From assembly GCF_049639735.1 (NCBI RefSeq), contig NZ_JBEVVA010000003.1, positions 1,550,001 to 1,614,000 of the forward strand: DNA of 64,000 nt. Reading direction: 5' to 3'. A program made the position numbers and the translations under genes. This document shows positions 43,010-53,000 of this stretch, piece after piece (within the stretch, counting starts at the first letter, position 1; each line of letters opens with the position of its first letter). Under the pieces are notes generated by a model. That model was not told where the DNA came from, did not search any database, and was given only the letters and a program-made list of their open reading frames with translations. Source of the DNA: Elusimicrobium simillimum (GTDB lineage: Bacteria; Elusimicrobiota; Elusimicrobia; Elusimicrobiales; Elusimicrobiaceae).

Positions 43010-43501
43010 ATGAACGAATCTTATAAAAACATGAGAAACTTTTGGACGCATGAAACTATTTACGATAAAAAGGCCAAATTCCCAACCATTGGCGACAACA
43101 ATATATCCGTTGCCGGCATAGAATTTTGCATGACGGACGGGCAAAATAAAATTAAAAATATTTTCTTAGCCGCCTCCACCCTCGGTGACGCCAGCATGTA
43201 TTATGAAAACAATTCTAAAAGCGGCATTGGCGGCACAATAGGCGGCAAAAACCACCCTGAAATGAAAGCGGCGGCAGAAGATTTTTTAAATAAAACGGCC
43301 GAGCTTAATAACCTTATGGAAATAGCCTCACAATTACCGGAGGCGAAGCTTTACCACACCACATTCTTCGCGGTGTCTGAAAAACATTTATTTGTTAAGC
43401 AAATTGCTAATGAGGAAGCGTTGAAAACAGACAACCCGTTCCACCAGATATTTTTATCAACACAAGCGTTAATAGGCGCGTTCCGCTCTATACAGCAGTA
43501 G
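43010..43501 (+). CDS. Hypothetical protein, orphan inserted between prmC and prfA
   Basis: 163 residues from ATG 43010, chosen over ATG 43004 because AAAGGGG lies at a proper distance. The protein is soluble, mixed alpha/beta, without signal or membrane span. Features include YENNSKSGIGGTIGGKNHPEM and FFAVSEKHLFVKQI. No family recognised. It is the only plus-strand gene between 24.2 and 57.3 kb and is flanked by inverted repeats at its 3' side. Confidence 0.7.
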   Translation: MNESYKNMRNFWTHETIYDKKAKFPTIGDNNISVAGIEFCMTDGQNKIKNIFLAASTLGDASMYYENNSKSGIGGTIGGKNHPEMKAAAEDFLNKTAELNNLMEIASQLPEAKLYHTTFFAVSEKHLFVKQIANEEALKTDNPFHQIFLSTQALIGAFRSIQQ

Positions 43502-43507
43502 TATATC

Positions 43508-43636
43508 AAACAATCCACATTAAAAACCCGTAGGGGCGGAGCTAGACTCCGCCCTATATTGCATATTAGACCCATAATTTGCACAAAAGGGGCGGAGACT
43601 AGCTCCGCCCCTACAATAGGTTTATTTGGGTTGTTT
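43508..43636. repeat. Inverted-repeat element, family C
   Basis: 38-base ends: the inner 16 bases GTAGGGGCGGAGCTAG (43530-43545) and CTAGCTCCGCCCCTAC (43599-43614) are perfect inverses, and the outer 22 bases (starting AAACAA) match for most of the first 16 positions. Total 129 bases, no ORF; a compact MITE-like palindrome. Its right end reaches the prfA stop codon. Confidence 0.8.
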
Positions 43637-44693
43637 ATATGGCCAAGTTTTTAATTTTTTCTTCTACTCTTAACTTTCTAAGGTCACCCAAAATCTCATC
43701 TATATTACCTTCCATAATTTCTGTTATGTTGTGATAAGATTTTTCTGTCCTGTGGTCCGTCACGCGGCTTTGCGGGAAGTTATAGGTGCGTATTTTTTCG
43801 CTCCTGTCGCCGGTGCCTACCTGGGATTTACGTGTATCGTAAATTTCTTTATTCCTTTTTTCTTCTTCCATCTGGTAGAGTTTGGCGCGAAGCATCTTCA
43901 TAGCTTTTTCTCTGTTTGCGCCCTGCGAACGTTCTTCACGGCAGCTTACCACAACGCCCGTGGGTTTGTGGATAAGGCGCACCGCCGTTTCCACTTTATT
44001 AACGTTCTGCCCGCCCGCGCCGCCGGCGCGGCAGGTTTCCATCTCAATATCGGCGGGGTTAATTTGAATGTCTACTTCTTCCGCTTCAGGCATAATAGCA
44101 ATGGTTATTGTAGATGTGTGCACACGGCCTGAAGTTTCGGTGTCTGGCACACGCTGTACGCGGTGCGTGCCGGACTCGTCGCGCAGCCATGAATAAGCGC
44201 CGTCGCCTTTTATAAACATGCTGGCGTATTTGCAGCCTTTAAGGCCTGTGGGCGTATATTCCAAAAGTTCGGTTTTCCAGCCTCTGGTTTCGGCAAAGCG
44301 CTGGTAAACACGCAGCATCTCGGCAGAAAAAAGCGAGGACTCGTCCCCACCTGCGCCGGGGCGTACTTCAAGGTAGATATTTTTATAGTCATTCGGGTCG
44401 GGCGGTATAACAAGCACGCGCAGTTCAGCCTCAAGCTCAGGCACTTTAGCCTGTAAAATTTCCAACTCTTCGGCGGCCATTTGCGTCATTTCTTTATCTA
44501 AGTTTTCTTTGATAATATCCTGCGAATCTTTTATACCTTTTACAGCGGCCTCAAGTTCAAGCCCTTTCTCAACTATCGGGCGAAGGAAGGCGTGGCGTTT
44601 AGATTTTTTTTGTAAATCCTCACTCGCCAAATTGCCTGTGGCCATCTCGGCTTCTAAAGTTTTAAATTCTTCTAAATATTTACTAATGTCCAT
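43635..44693 (-). CDS. prfA: Peptide chain release factor 1
   Basis: 352 residues from ATG 44693. Recognises UAG and UAA. The PxT-type region (HRVQRVPDTETSGRVHTS), the GGQ loop (CRAGGAGGQNVNKVETAVR) and the C-terminal NFPQSRVTDHR are present. An in-frame frame upstream to 44726 is not needed. Modified by PrmC encoded nearby. Normal length for RF1. Confidence 0.96.
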   Translation of the reverse strand: MDISKYLEEFKTLEAEMATGNLASEDLQKKSKRHAFLRPIVEKGLELEAAVKGIKDSQDIIKENLDKEMTQMAAEELEILQAKVPELEAELRVLVIPPDPNDYKNIYLEVRPGAGGDESSLFSAEMLRVYQRFAETRGWKTELLEYTPTGLKGCKYASMFIKGDGAYSWLRDESGTHRVQRVPDTETSGRVHTSTITIAIMPEAEEVDIQINPADIEMETCRAGGAGGQNVNKVETAVRLIHKPTGVVVSCREERSQGANREKAMKMLRAKLYQMEEEKRNKEIYDTRKSQVGTGDRSEKIRTYNFPQSRVTDHRTEKSYHNITEIMEGNIDEILGDLRKLRVEEKIKNLAI

Positions 44694-44739
44694 TATGTTC
44701 TCTCTTTGATGTTTTGATACGTCCATTTAGCGGCACGGC

Positions 44740-44830
44740 ATTTTATAGTAAGCTGCTACGCAGCGTGATAAATCCCTCCCCCGCTCCTCGGGTACTCCCT
44801 TTATGAAAGGGAGAAAGTATAGAGGCCCCG
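44740..44830. repeat. Short hairpins between prfA and the carboxyltransferase gene
   Basis: GCTGC-TAC-GCAGC and CTCCCTTTATGAAAGGGAG occur close together and recall parts of element family B (CTACGCAGC loop, CTCCCTTT arm). Possibly a decayed copy. Confidence 0.4.
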
Positions 44831-44847
44831 TAGATTAGGAAGCGACA

Positions 44848-46461
44848 TTACAACGGTATATTACCCTTTTTAGGATTGTTCTCTCTAGGGTCGCGTTTGT
44901 TCTTTAAAATTCTTAAAGCGCGGATAATCTTTTCCCTCGCTTCAGACGGCTCTATAACTTCATCTATAGAACCTGTGGAAGCGGTTTGGTACGGGCTGGC
45001 AAATTTATCTCTGTACTCTTGCACCAGCTTGCCTTTAACTTCGTCCAACTTATCAGCGGGAGTATTTTTTAATTCTTTGGAGTACAATATTTCCACCGCG
45101 CCCCTGGGGCCCATAACGGCAATTTCGGCGCTGGGGAAAGCAAAGTTAAAATCGCCCCTTAAATATTTTGAGCTCATAGCAATGTAGGCGCCGCCGTAAG
45201 CTTTGCGCAGCACCAAGGTAATTTTAGGCACCGTGGCCTCGGCGTAAGCGTAAAGCAGTTTGGCGCCGTGCCTGATAATACCGCCGTGCTCCTGCTCAAC
45301 ACCCGGCAGATAACCGCCGATGTCTACCAAGGTAAGTATAGGTATATTAAAAGCGTTTAAGAAGCGCACAAAACGGGCCGCTTTATCACTGGCGTTAAGG
45401 TCCAGCGCGCCGCCAAGGTACGCGGGGTTATTGGCCACCACGCCCACAACCTCGCCCCCCATGCGCATAAAGCCCACGGTTACGTTCTTGGCAAAGTTTT
45501 GGTGTACTTCAAAAAATTCGTAATTATCGGCAAGACGCCAGATAACATGCTGCACTCTAAATGACCTGCCGGCGTCCAACTCGCACACTGTTTCTAACAT
45601 TTTTGTTTTTCTTGTGGCGGGGTCTTCGGTTGTGGTAAGGGCCGGTTTTTCGGCGCAGTTCTGCGGCAAAAATTCTAACAATTCACGTACTTGTCTAAAG
45701 CAGTCTTGCTCACTCTTTGCTACAAAGTGGCAAACGCCGCTTTTCTCGCTGTGCGCAACGCTGCCGCCGAGTGTATCAAAGTCTACTTCCTCGCCGGTAG
45801 CGCTTTTTACAACGCTGGGGCCGGTAACGAACATATGGCTGATGCCCTCAACCATAAAAATAAAATCTGTAAGCGCCGGTGAGTACACCGCGCCGCCAGC
45901 GCAAGGGCCAAGTATAACGGAAATTTGCGGTATAACGCCCGACGCCTTAACGTTGCGGTAAAATATTTCACCGTAACCGTCCAAGCTTTCCACGCCCTCT
46001 TGTATGCGCGCGCCGCCGGAGTCCAACAGTCCGATAACAGGCACTTTAGTTTCAAGCGCCATGTCCATAAGCGAAGCTATTTTTTTAGCGTGCGCTAACC
46101 CGAGCGAACCGCCAAGCTGCGTAAAATCCTGCGCGAACACGGCAACCTCACGCCCCGCTATGCGGGCAAAACCTGTGATAACGCCGTCGCCTTTAATGTG
46201 TTTGTCTTTAATGCCAAAATCAGTACAGTTGCTTTCAACAAGGGTTTTAACTTCGTAAAAGCTGCCTTCGTCCACAAGGTAATTTATCCTTTCTCTGGCG
46301 GTAAACTTACCTTTGGCTTTTTGCGCTTTTATTTTATCTTCGGGGCCGCCTTTAAGGGCGTCTTCGTAAATTTTTCTAAATTTTTCTAAACTTTTGCTGG
46401 GTTTACGTTCACGCTTTTTCTCTTGGTCAACGTCGTTTTCCGGCCTGCCTAACATGTCCAT
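44848..46461 (-). CDS. Biotin-dependent acyl-CoA carboxyltransferase beta subunit (PccB/MmdA type)
   Basis: 537 residues with both halves of the carboxyltransferase fold. VPVIGLLDSGGARIQEGV and LGPCAGGAVYSPALTDF mark the acyl-CoA site; the second half has LTLVDIGGYLPGVEQEHGGI and RKAYGGAYIAMSSK. Such subunits carboxylate propionyl- or acetyl-CoA, or act in methylmalonyl-CoA decarboxylation. No biotin carrier or membrane subunit is next to it. It lies 26 bases after a PPTase gene and downstream of a giant synthase, so supply of malonyl- or methylmalonyl-CoA extender is an attractive inference. Confidence 0.88.
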   Translation of the reverse strand: MDMLGRPENDVDQEKKRERKPSKSLEKFRKIYEDALKGGPEDKIKAQKAKGKFTARERINYLVDEGSFYEVKTLVESNCTDFGIKDKHIKGDGVITGFARIAGREVAVFAQDFTQLGGSLGLAHAKKIASLMDMALETKVPVIGLLDSGGARIQEGVESLDGYGEIFYRNVKASGVIPQISVILGPCAGGAVYSPALTDFIFMVEGISHMFVTGPSVVKSATGEEVDFDTLGGSVAHSEKSGVCHFVAKSEQDCFRQVRELLEFLPQNCAEKPALTTTEDPATRKTKMLETVCELDAGRSFRVQHVIWRLADNYEFFEVHQNFAKNVTVGFMRMGGEVVGVVANNPAYLGGALDLNASDKAARFVRFLNAFNIPILTLVDIGGYLPGVEQEHGGIIRHGAKLLYAYAEATVPKITLVLRKAYGGAYIAMSSKYLRGDFNFAFPSAEIAVMGPRGAVEILYSKELKNTPADKLDEVKGKLVQEYRDKFASPYQTASTGSIDEVIEPSEAREKIIRALRILKNKRDPRENNPKKGNIPL

Positions 46462-46487
46462 ATATTGCCTCCGTAAAGGGGGTAAAT

Positions 46488-47087
46488 TTATATATATACT
46501 ACCGCTGTTACAAAATCTTCAAAATCTGTTTTAACATCTACTTTTATATTACTATCTTTGCCCGCTAGTTTGCCATGCAATTTTATTTCATCTCCTACAA
46601 ACTCAACATCATGCATGCCAACGCTTAAGCCTAAACCGTACAGTTTAAGCACGGCCTCCTTTTTAGCCCAGAGGGTTGTAAGGTAGGCGGCGTTATAACC
46701 GGTAAGCTCGGCCTTGGTAAAAACCATCTCCGCCCAAGCATTAGACCTGTCTTCAATCTTTTCAATATCTATGCCAACTTTGTTGGTGCTGCTGGCGGCC
46801 ACGGCGGCTACGCCGTTGCTGTGTGATATTGATATGTATAGCCCCGGGTCCGCGCCGTTAACTGACAGCAGCGGGTGCCCGTCGTCATGCTTTAGTATTT
46901 CTATGTCTTTATATTCCGTATCTATAAAATGCCCTTTGATAAGCAACTTTAAAGCGTAACGGCCTAAAGCAAAATCATTCTTTCTTTTTTCTATCTTTAA
47001 AGTTTGGTAGTACCGCATTTCCCCCTCGGTCAGAAACTCCTCTGCCAAGGGCATCTGCGAAAGCGGCACTATCAAAAATTTATACAT
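46488..47087 (-). CDS. 4'-phosphopantetheinyl transferase, Sfp type
   Basis: 199 residues. Activates carrier domains by attaching phosphopantetheine from CoA. Motifs: KVGIDIEKIEDRSNAWAEM and TTLWAKKEAVLKLYGLGLSV, which hold the magnesium-binding Asp/Glu and the Lys of the Sfp family; YISISHSNG is also typical. Its start overlaps the stop of the synthase gene by one base, so it almost certainly serves that enzyme. Confidence 0.92.
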   Translation of the reverse strand: MYKFLIVPLSQMPLAEEFLTEGEMRYYQTLKIEKRKNDFALGRYALKLLIKGHFIDTEYKDIEILKHDDGHPLLSVNGADPGLYISISHSNGVAAVAASSTNKVGIDIEKIEDRSNAWAEMVFTKAELTGYNAAYLTTLWAKKEAVLKLYGLGLSVGMHDVEFVGDEIKLHGKLAGKDSNIKVDVKTDFEDFVTAVVYI

Positions 47088-50000
47088 TATTGGCCTATAC
47101 CGTAGTAGTCCGATAACTCAATCCAGAGGTTCATGTCCTCGTCAAATACGTAGGCGTCGTAAATGCTTTTGCCTTCTATGCTAAGGCCTTTGTATACGCC
47201 GTAAAGGTACAATGATTCCGGCGACTCCCCTTTGCCGTGCACAATGCACTGGCCTATACTGTCCGGTAAATTCATGCGGTTGTCTACGCTTAAATCTCTG
47301 TAACCGCAGGCCTGGAATGCGGCCTCTATAAGTAAAGGATAGGCTATTAATTTTTTAGGACCGTCCGTAAAAAGTTTTTCGGCCGGGCGTTTGTAGCGGG
47401 CCAGCACGGTGTTATCGGTAATGCTGAGCACGCCCTCTAATACCTGAAAACTGGGGCCGTGGAAATACCTTTTATAAATATCTTCGTTAGTAGCTATAAA
47501 TTTGTTGCTGAGTTTTATGCTGTCTTTTACGGCCGCCCAGTTGGACTGCGGGTTAGCCAGCGTGCGGGCTGTAAAGTGGCGTCTTGTATCGCCCATTTTT
47601 ACGCCTTTGCTGTTAATAAAATCTGACTCAATTTCCATCTCGCACTGCCCATTAACTACCGTGCCTTTAACGGTAACAGCCTGCGGCCTGTTGCGAAGCA
47701 ATTTTATGGGCAGGTAAAAGTGCACATCCTGCAAACCTTTGGGCTTTTGGCCTGTCACAAGTGTGGCGGCTTCCATAAAAGTTTCTATACCCATTACGCC
47801 CGGCACATACGGCGTGCCTTCTATCGCGTGGTCGGCCAGATAGTAATCGGTCTCTAAGGTAAAGTTTTTTTCGGCCTCAATGCTTTGGCCTGTAACATTG
47901 GATTTAATGTCACCTAAAAAATGATTTTCTTTTAAATCCTGCGGCTCAGGGTCAGCCTCTGTTTGGGCGGATGAGGAAGACGACCCTCCGCCGTTACCGG
48001 CGGAGGTATCATCGCCATCTATAATTTCTTCCCAATCTGTTTTAACCTGACGGTCCCAGTCAAGCTTGCCAAGCACGTCTGTCAAAGCTATTTCTGAAAC
48101 GCGGCCGTAAACAATTTCGTCTAAGAACAGCTGCATACCGTCCTGCGGGTCCACAAACTCAACGCCGTTGCTCTTGAGGAATGTTTCCACGCCGGGTCTG
48201 ATACCCATGCCAATATTAGAGAACGCGCTCATAGCAATGCTGATTGCTCTTGTACCCTGGTTTTGCAAGGTAAGGGCGAGTTTGGCAAGGTACTCGTTGG
48301 CGCAGCCGTAGTCGCTCTGGCCAAGGTTGCCGTATTTGCCCGCGATTGACGAAGCGAAAGCGTAAAAACCGCTGTCTTTAACCAAACCTAAGGCTAACAG
48401 CGCGCCGCCGCTGGTGGCTTTAACGTCAAAGATTCTAAAAAATTCTTCTACCGTTTTATCTGTTACCAGTTTGCTGCGTTCAAGGCCGGCAAAGTGGATT
48501 AAACCATCCACACGGCCGCTTTTTGCTTTGATTTTGGTTACAACGTCTTTCATCATAGTGCCGTTCATAACGTCACAGTGGTAGTACTCTACCTCGCTGC
48601 CCAAGCTTCTTAACTTTTCAAGATTTTTGTAAAGTGAAATGGAATCTTTTACTTTACCAAACTCTCTGTCAAGCATTACAGGCGTGGCTTTTACGTTAGG
48701 GTTAGATTTTAAATCAGCCCATATTTGGTTTTTAAGAGCGGCAAGTTCCGTCTCGTTCATAGATGCCCAGACAGGCGTTTTTTCTGTTATCTCAATAATA
48801 TCAAGCACGATAAGCTTGCTCTTATACTGCGCCGCTATTTTCTGGCTGAGAAGTGAACCTATACCGCGGCCGCAACCCGTAAAGGCTATGGTTTTGCCGG
48901 CGAGGTCAAAGTTCTTTTGCTTCATATTAAGGCGTGTGGGTAATGAGAGCACGGTTGAGCGTCTGCCGTCTTTATAGGAAATCATAAAGCGCATGTCGCC
49001 GCGCAAAAGTTCATACATTGTTTTCTCGGCCATTTCTTCGGGCGCCGCTTCAGCCTCAAAGTCTAACAACTTGCTTATGCAGCCGTTGGCTACTTCAAAC
49101 ATATCTTTTCTAAAGCACTGTACCGCGCCGTAAAGGCCGCCCACAATGGGGTTAACAAGCTCTTTAGTGGCGTAGGTAAACGCGGCGTCAACTTTGGTAT
49201 TGACGGCAAAGAATGTATCAGCGGCCGTTCTGTCAGCCAAGTCGCCGGCAAACACTTTAAGCGCTATAAACAGCGGCATAACATGTTTTACCAGGTCGGC
49301 GTGCGGATTATTCTTTTTGTCAAACTTTTTAACCGTGGCGCCAAGCAGGTAAACTATACCCTGCGTACCGGGGTTTTCCGCCTGGTACTGCCTAAGCACG
49401 GCCTCGGTTTCTTCAACGCTTTCCCAGTTTACTATTGTTGTGTTTTTGCTTCTGGCTTTGAGCGTGGTAAACACGTGTGTTGGTATGCCGCGCTTTTTAA
49501 ACCACTCCTGGTAAGCTTTAATAAGCTGTGAGTTATCGGCAAATATAAGTACCGGGCGGTCTAAAGATAATTTTCTGTCGGCTTCTTCGGTTAAGGGTGC
49601 GTCTACCAATGTAGGTACGTACCTTAATTTTCTTTCATGACACTTTTCACCCTCGTAAGGTTTGTCTGCAGCCGGGGCCGGCGCTACGGGCGCCGTTTGC
49701 ACGGGGGCAGGTGCGGCCGCTTGAACGGGTGCCGCCGCCTCTTGCTGCGCCTGCGGCGCAGCTGCCGTAGCAATCTGCTGAGAACCATTCATTACAAAAC
49801 CTATTACGTGGCGGATGGACGGGTAGTCTTTTAACTGTATGCCTGCGCCCTCCACTTGCGCTATGCCGTATTTTTCACGGATAGCGGCAAAAAGTTCCGC
49901 CTGTTTTACCGTGTCTATACCAAGGTCCGCTTCCATGTCTAGGTCTAACTCTAACATATCCTGCGGGTAACCTGTTTTCTCGGCTATTAAATCTACTATT

Positions 50001-53000
50001 TCTTTGGCTACCGCTGATTCATCTAAGTTTGATGATGTTGCGGGGGCCGCTGTCTGCACAGGGGCCGGAGCTATTGCTTCGGCCAGGCCGGGCGCGGCAG
50101 GTTCGCTTGATGTTCCGGTAACTTCCGGTGTAGGAAGGTCGGGTAAATCAAGTTTTACTTCAGGCTGCGGGGCCGGGGTGGGGCAAGCGGCTAAAGAGCC
50201 CGCGCTGCCGCCGTCCATTACAAAACCTATTACGTGGCGGATAGATGGGTAGTCTTTTAACTGTATGCCTGTGCCTTCTTGCTGGGCTATGCCGTATTTT
50301 TCACGGATTGCGGCAAAAAGTTCCGCCTGTTTTACCGTGTCTATACCAAGGTCCGCTTCCATGTCTAGGTCAAGCTCTAACATGTCCTGCGGGTAACCCG
50401 TTTTCTCGGCTATTAAATCTACTATTTCTTTAGCTACAGCGTCTTCATTTAAGCTTGATGAAGATGTTGCCGGGGCCGACGCTTGCACGGGTGCGGGTGC
50501 GGCAACGGGTGCAACCGCTACAGGTGCGGGCGCGGCTGTGTGAACCGTGGAAGAAGCGGGGATAGAAGCAGAACCGCCGTCTACAGCGCCTTCCATTACA
50601 TAACCTATTACATGGTTAATTGTAGGATAATCTTTAAGCTGTATGCCTGCGCCTTCTACCTGCGCTATATTATATTTTTCACGGATAGCGGCAAATAATT
50701 CCGCCTGTTTTACCGTGTCAATACCAAGGTCCGCTTCCATGTCTAAATCTAATTCTAACATGTCCTGCGGGTAGCCGGTTTTCTCGGCTATTAAATCAAC
50801 AATCTCTTTTGTTACCGCTGTCTTATCAAGGTTAGCTTTGTGCGCTACGGCGTGGGCTAAACCCGGGGCGGCGGGCTCGCTTGAGGTCTCGGTCACTTCC
50901 GGCTTGGGAAGGTCGGGCAGGTCAAGTTTAGGCTCGGGCTGGGCTGTTGGCGTTGGGCAAGCGGCTAAAGACCCGGCGTTGCCGCCGTCCATTACATAAC
51001 CTATTACATGATTAATTGTAGGGTAATCTTTAAGCTGTATGCCTGTGCCCTCTGCCTGGGCTATACCGTATTTTTCACGGATAGCGGCAAAAAGTTCGGC
51101 CTGTTTTACCGTGTCAATGCCAAGGTCCGCTTCCATGTCAAGGTCCAACTCTAACATGTCTTGCGGGTAGCCTGTTTTGTCTGAAATTAAATCTACAATC
51201 TCTTTTGTTACGGCTGATTTATCAAAAGATTTTGAGGGTGCGGCGGCGGCTGGCGCTGCAACCACAGGTGCGGGTGCCACAACTGCGGGTTTTGCCGCAG
51301 GCGCGGGCGCGGCGGCGGGCACCGCTTTAACAGCGGGTTTTGCCACTTTGTCCACAAAAGCCTGCGACCCTTCCATAACTAAAGCAGGTTTTTGGCCCGG
51401 GGTAAAATTATCTTTTACCCTTAAAGTGTTTTGCACAACTTCAAGCGCGGGGTTAGCCTGGCCTGAAATTTGTTTAAGCCACTCTGTATGTTTGGCGGCG
51501 TCAACAATTCTGGGTTCGCCGTCTGTCCATACTTTTTCCATCAGCGTCATACCCACCTGGGAGCCAAAGCCCGCGCCTAAGCGCAGTGAGTATTTAAAAT
51601 CATATTTGCCGCCTTTGCTTAAGGTAATACCCGCAAGTTCAGGGTCAGCCTCTTTATAGTTGGCAATGGGCGGTATAATACCTGTGTTAAGACAGCGCAC
51701 CGCTATAACATCCTCAATACCCGCGCCCATGGCGTGGCCTGTAAAACCTTTGGTATTGCTGACAATAACCTTTTCCACGTCTGCGCCAAATGTCTGCTTA
51801 AGCGCGTGTACCTCGGCGCTGGCGCTGCCGCCGCGTGCCGGGGTGTAGGTTTCGTGTGAGATAAAAACTAAGTTTTTGGCTATATCAGACCTGTTTATGC
51901 CATAATCACGTTCCGCTCTGCCAACCATTTGGTCCATAATATCAGCCACGTGCGCGACATCAATTCTGGTTGGGTGAAAACCGCTGTTTCTGATATCGGT
52001 TTCCAACACTTTTACAAGCGGCTTCATACCGCGGGCAAGCACTTCAGACTCAGCCTCTACTACCAGTGAGGCCGCGCCCATACCCACAATCATGCCGTTT
52101 CTTCTCTTATCAAAAGGTACGGCGGCTTTGGTAACGTCAGCTTCCGTGCTGGCTGCGCCGCTGGCGAGGAAGCCGGTGATAAGCCATTCCTGCACTTTCT
52201 CGTTTGTAATATCATCGGCGCTGATAATGATAACACGTTTTGCGCGGCCAAGCTTAATCCAGTCACTGGCCACACCTACCGCCTGGGCTGTTGAGGCGCA
52301 AGCGCCGCTAAGCGCCGTGGCTGGGCCCTTGGCCCTTATCCACTGCGCGAAATGACTGTGCGCTATCGGGATAGATTTAAGCAGGAAGTCCTGCGCGAAT
52401 ACTTCCCTCTTATCGCCGTACTGCGCGTAGTTGGAAGCGAACCATTCTGAAATTTCTCTTTTAAGCGCGGCATCTGATATTTTAGAAATAAGATGTTCGT
52501 AAAAGCTGTAAATTTCATCTTTTGATTTAGCGGCAAGGCTGCTGGTTAAGTTACGCACAACCTCTGTTACTATACCGTTAAAGTTGGGGAAGGCTGAGGT
52601 AAAAATAACGCCTGTGGTGTCAATCATCTCGGCAGGTAAACCCCATCTGTCCGGTAAATAACCGCCGGTTGATGTAGGCTTATAATATAAGGTTAAAGGA
52701 ATGCCCGCGTCTTTAAGCGCCAGCATACCGGCGCCTATGGCCAGCTTAAAAGACTGGTCCATAGAAGACACCCATTTGGCGGGGAGGCCAAATTCTTTTT
52801 CCAGGTCAAAGCTGCCCGCTCTGGCGCTGAGTTTAATGGCCTGTGAAATAGAGTTTAATTTTTCTACCCTGTGGTTACCATCGGGTGATTTAACCACGTA
52901 TTCCACATTTTTATCAATCTGTTTTTGCTGCATGTCTGCGGGAATATTTTCTATAAGGTTGCGGCCTTGCAAAATATCGTCAAGCGCACCCTCTCTGAAA

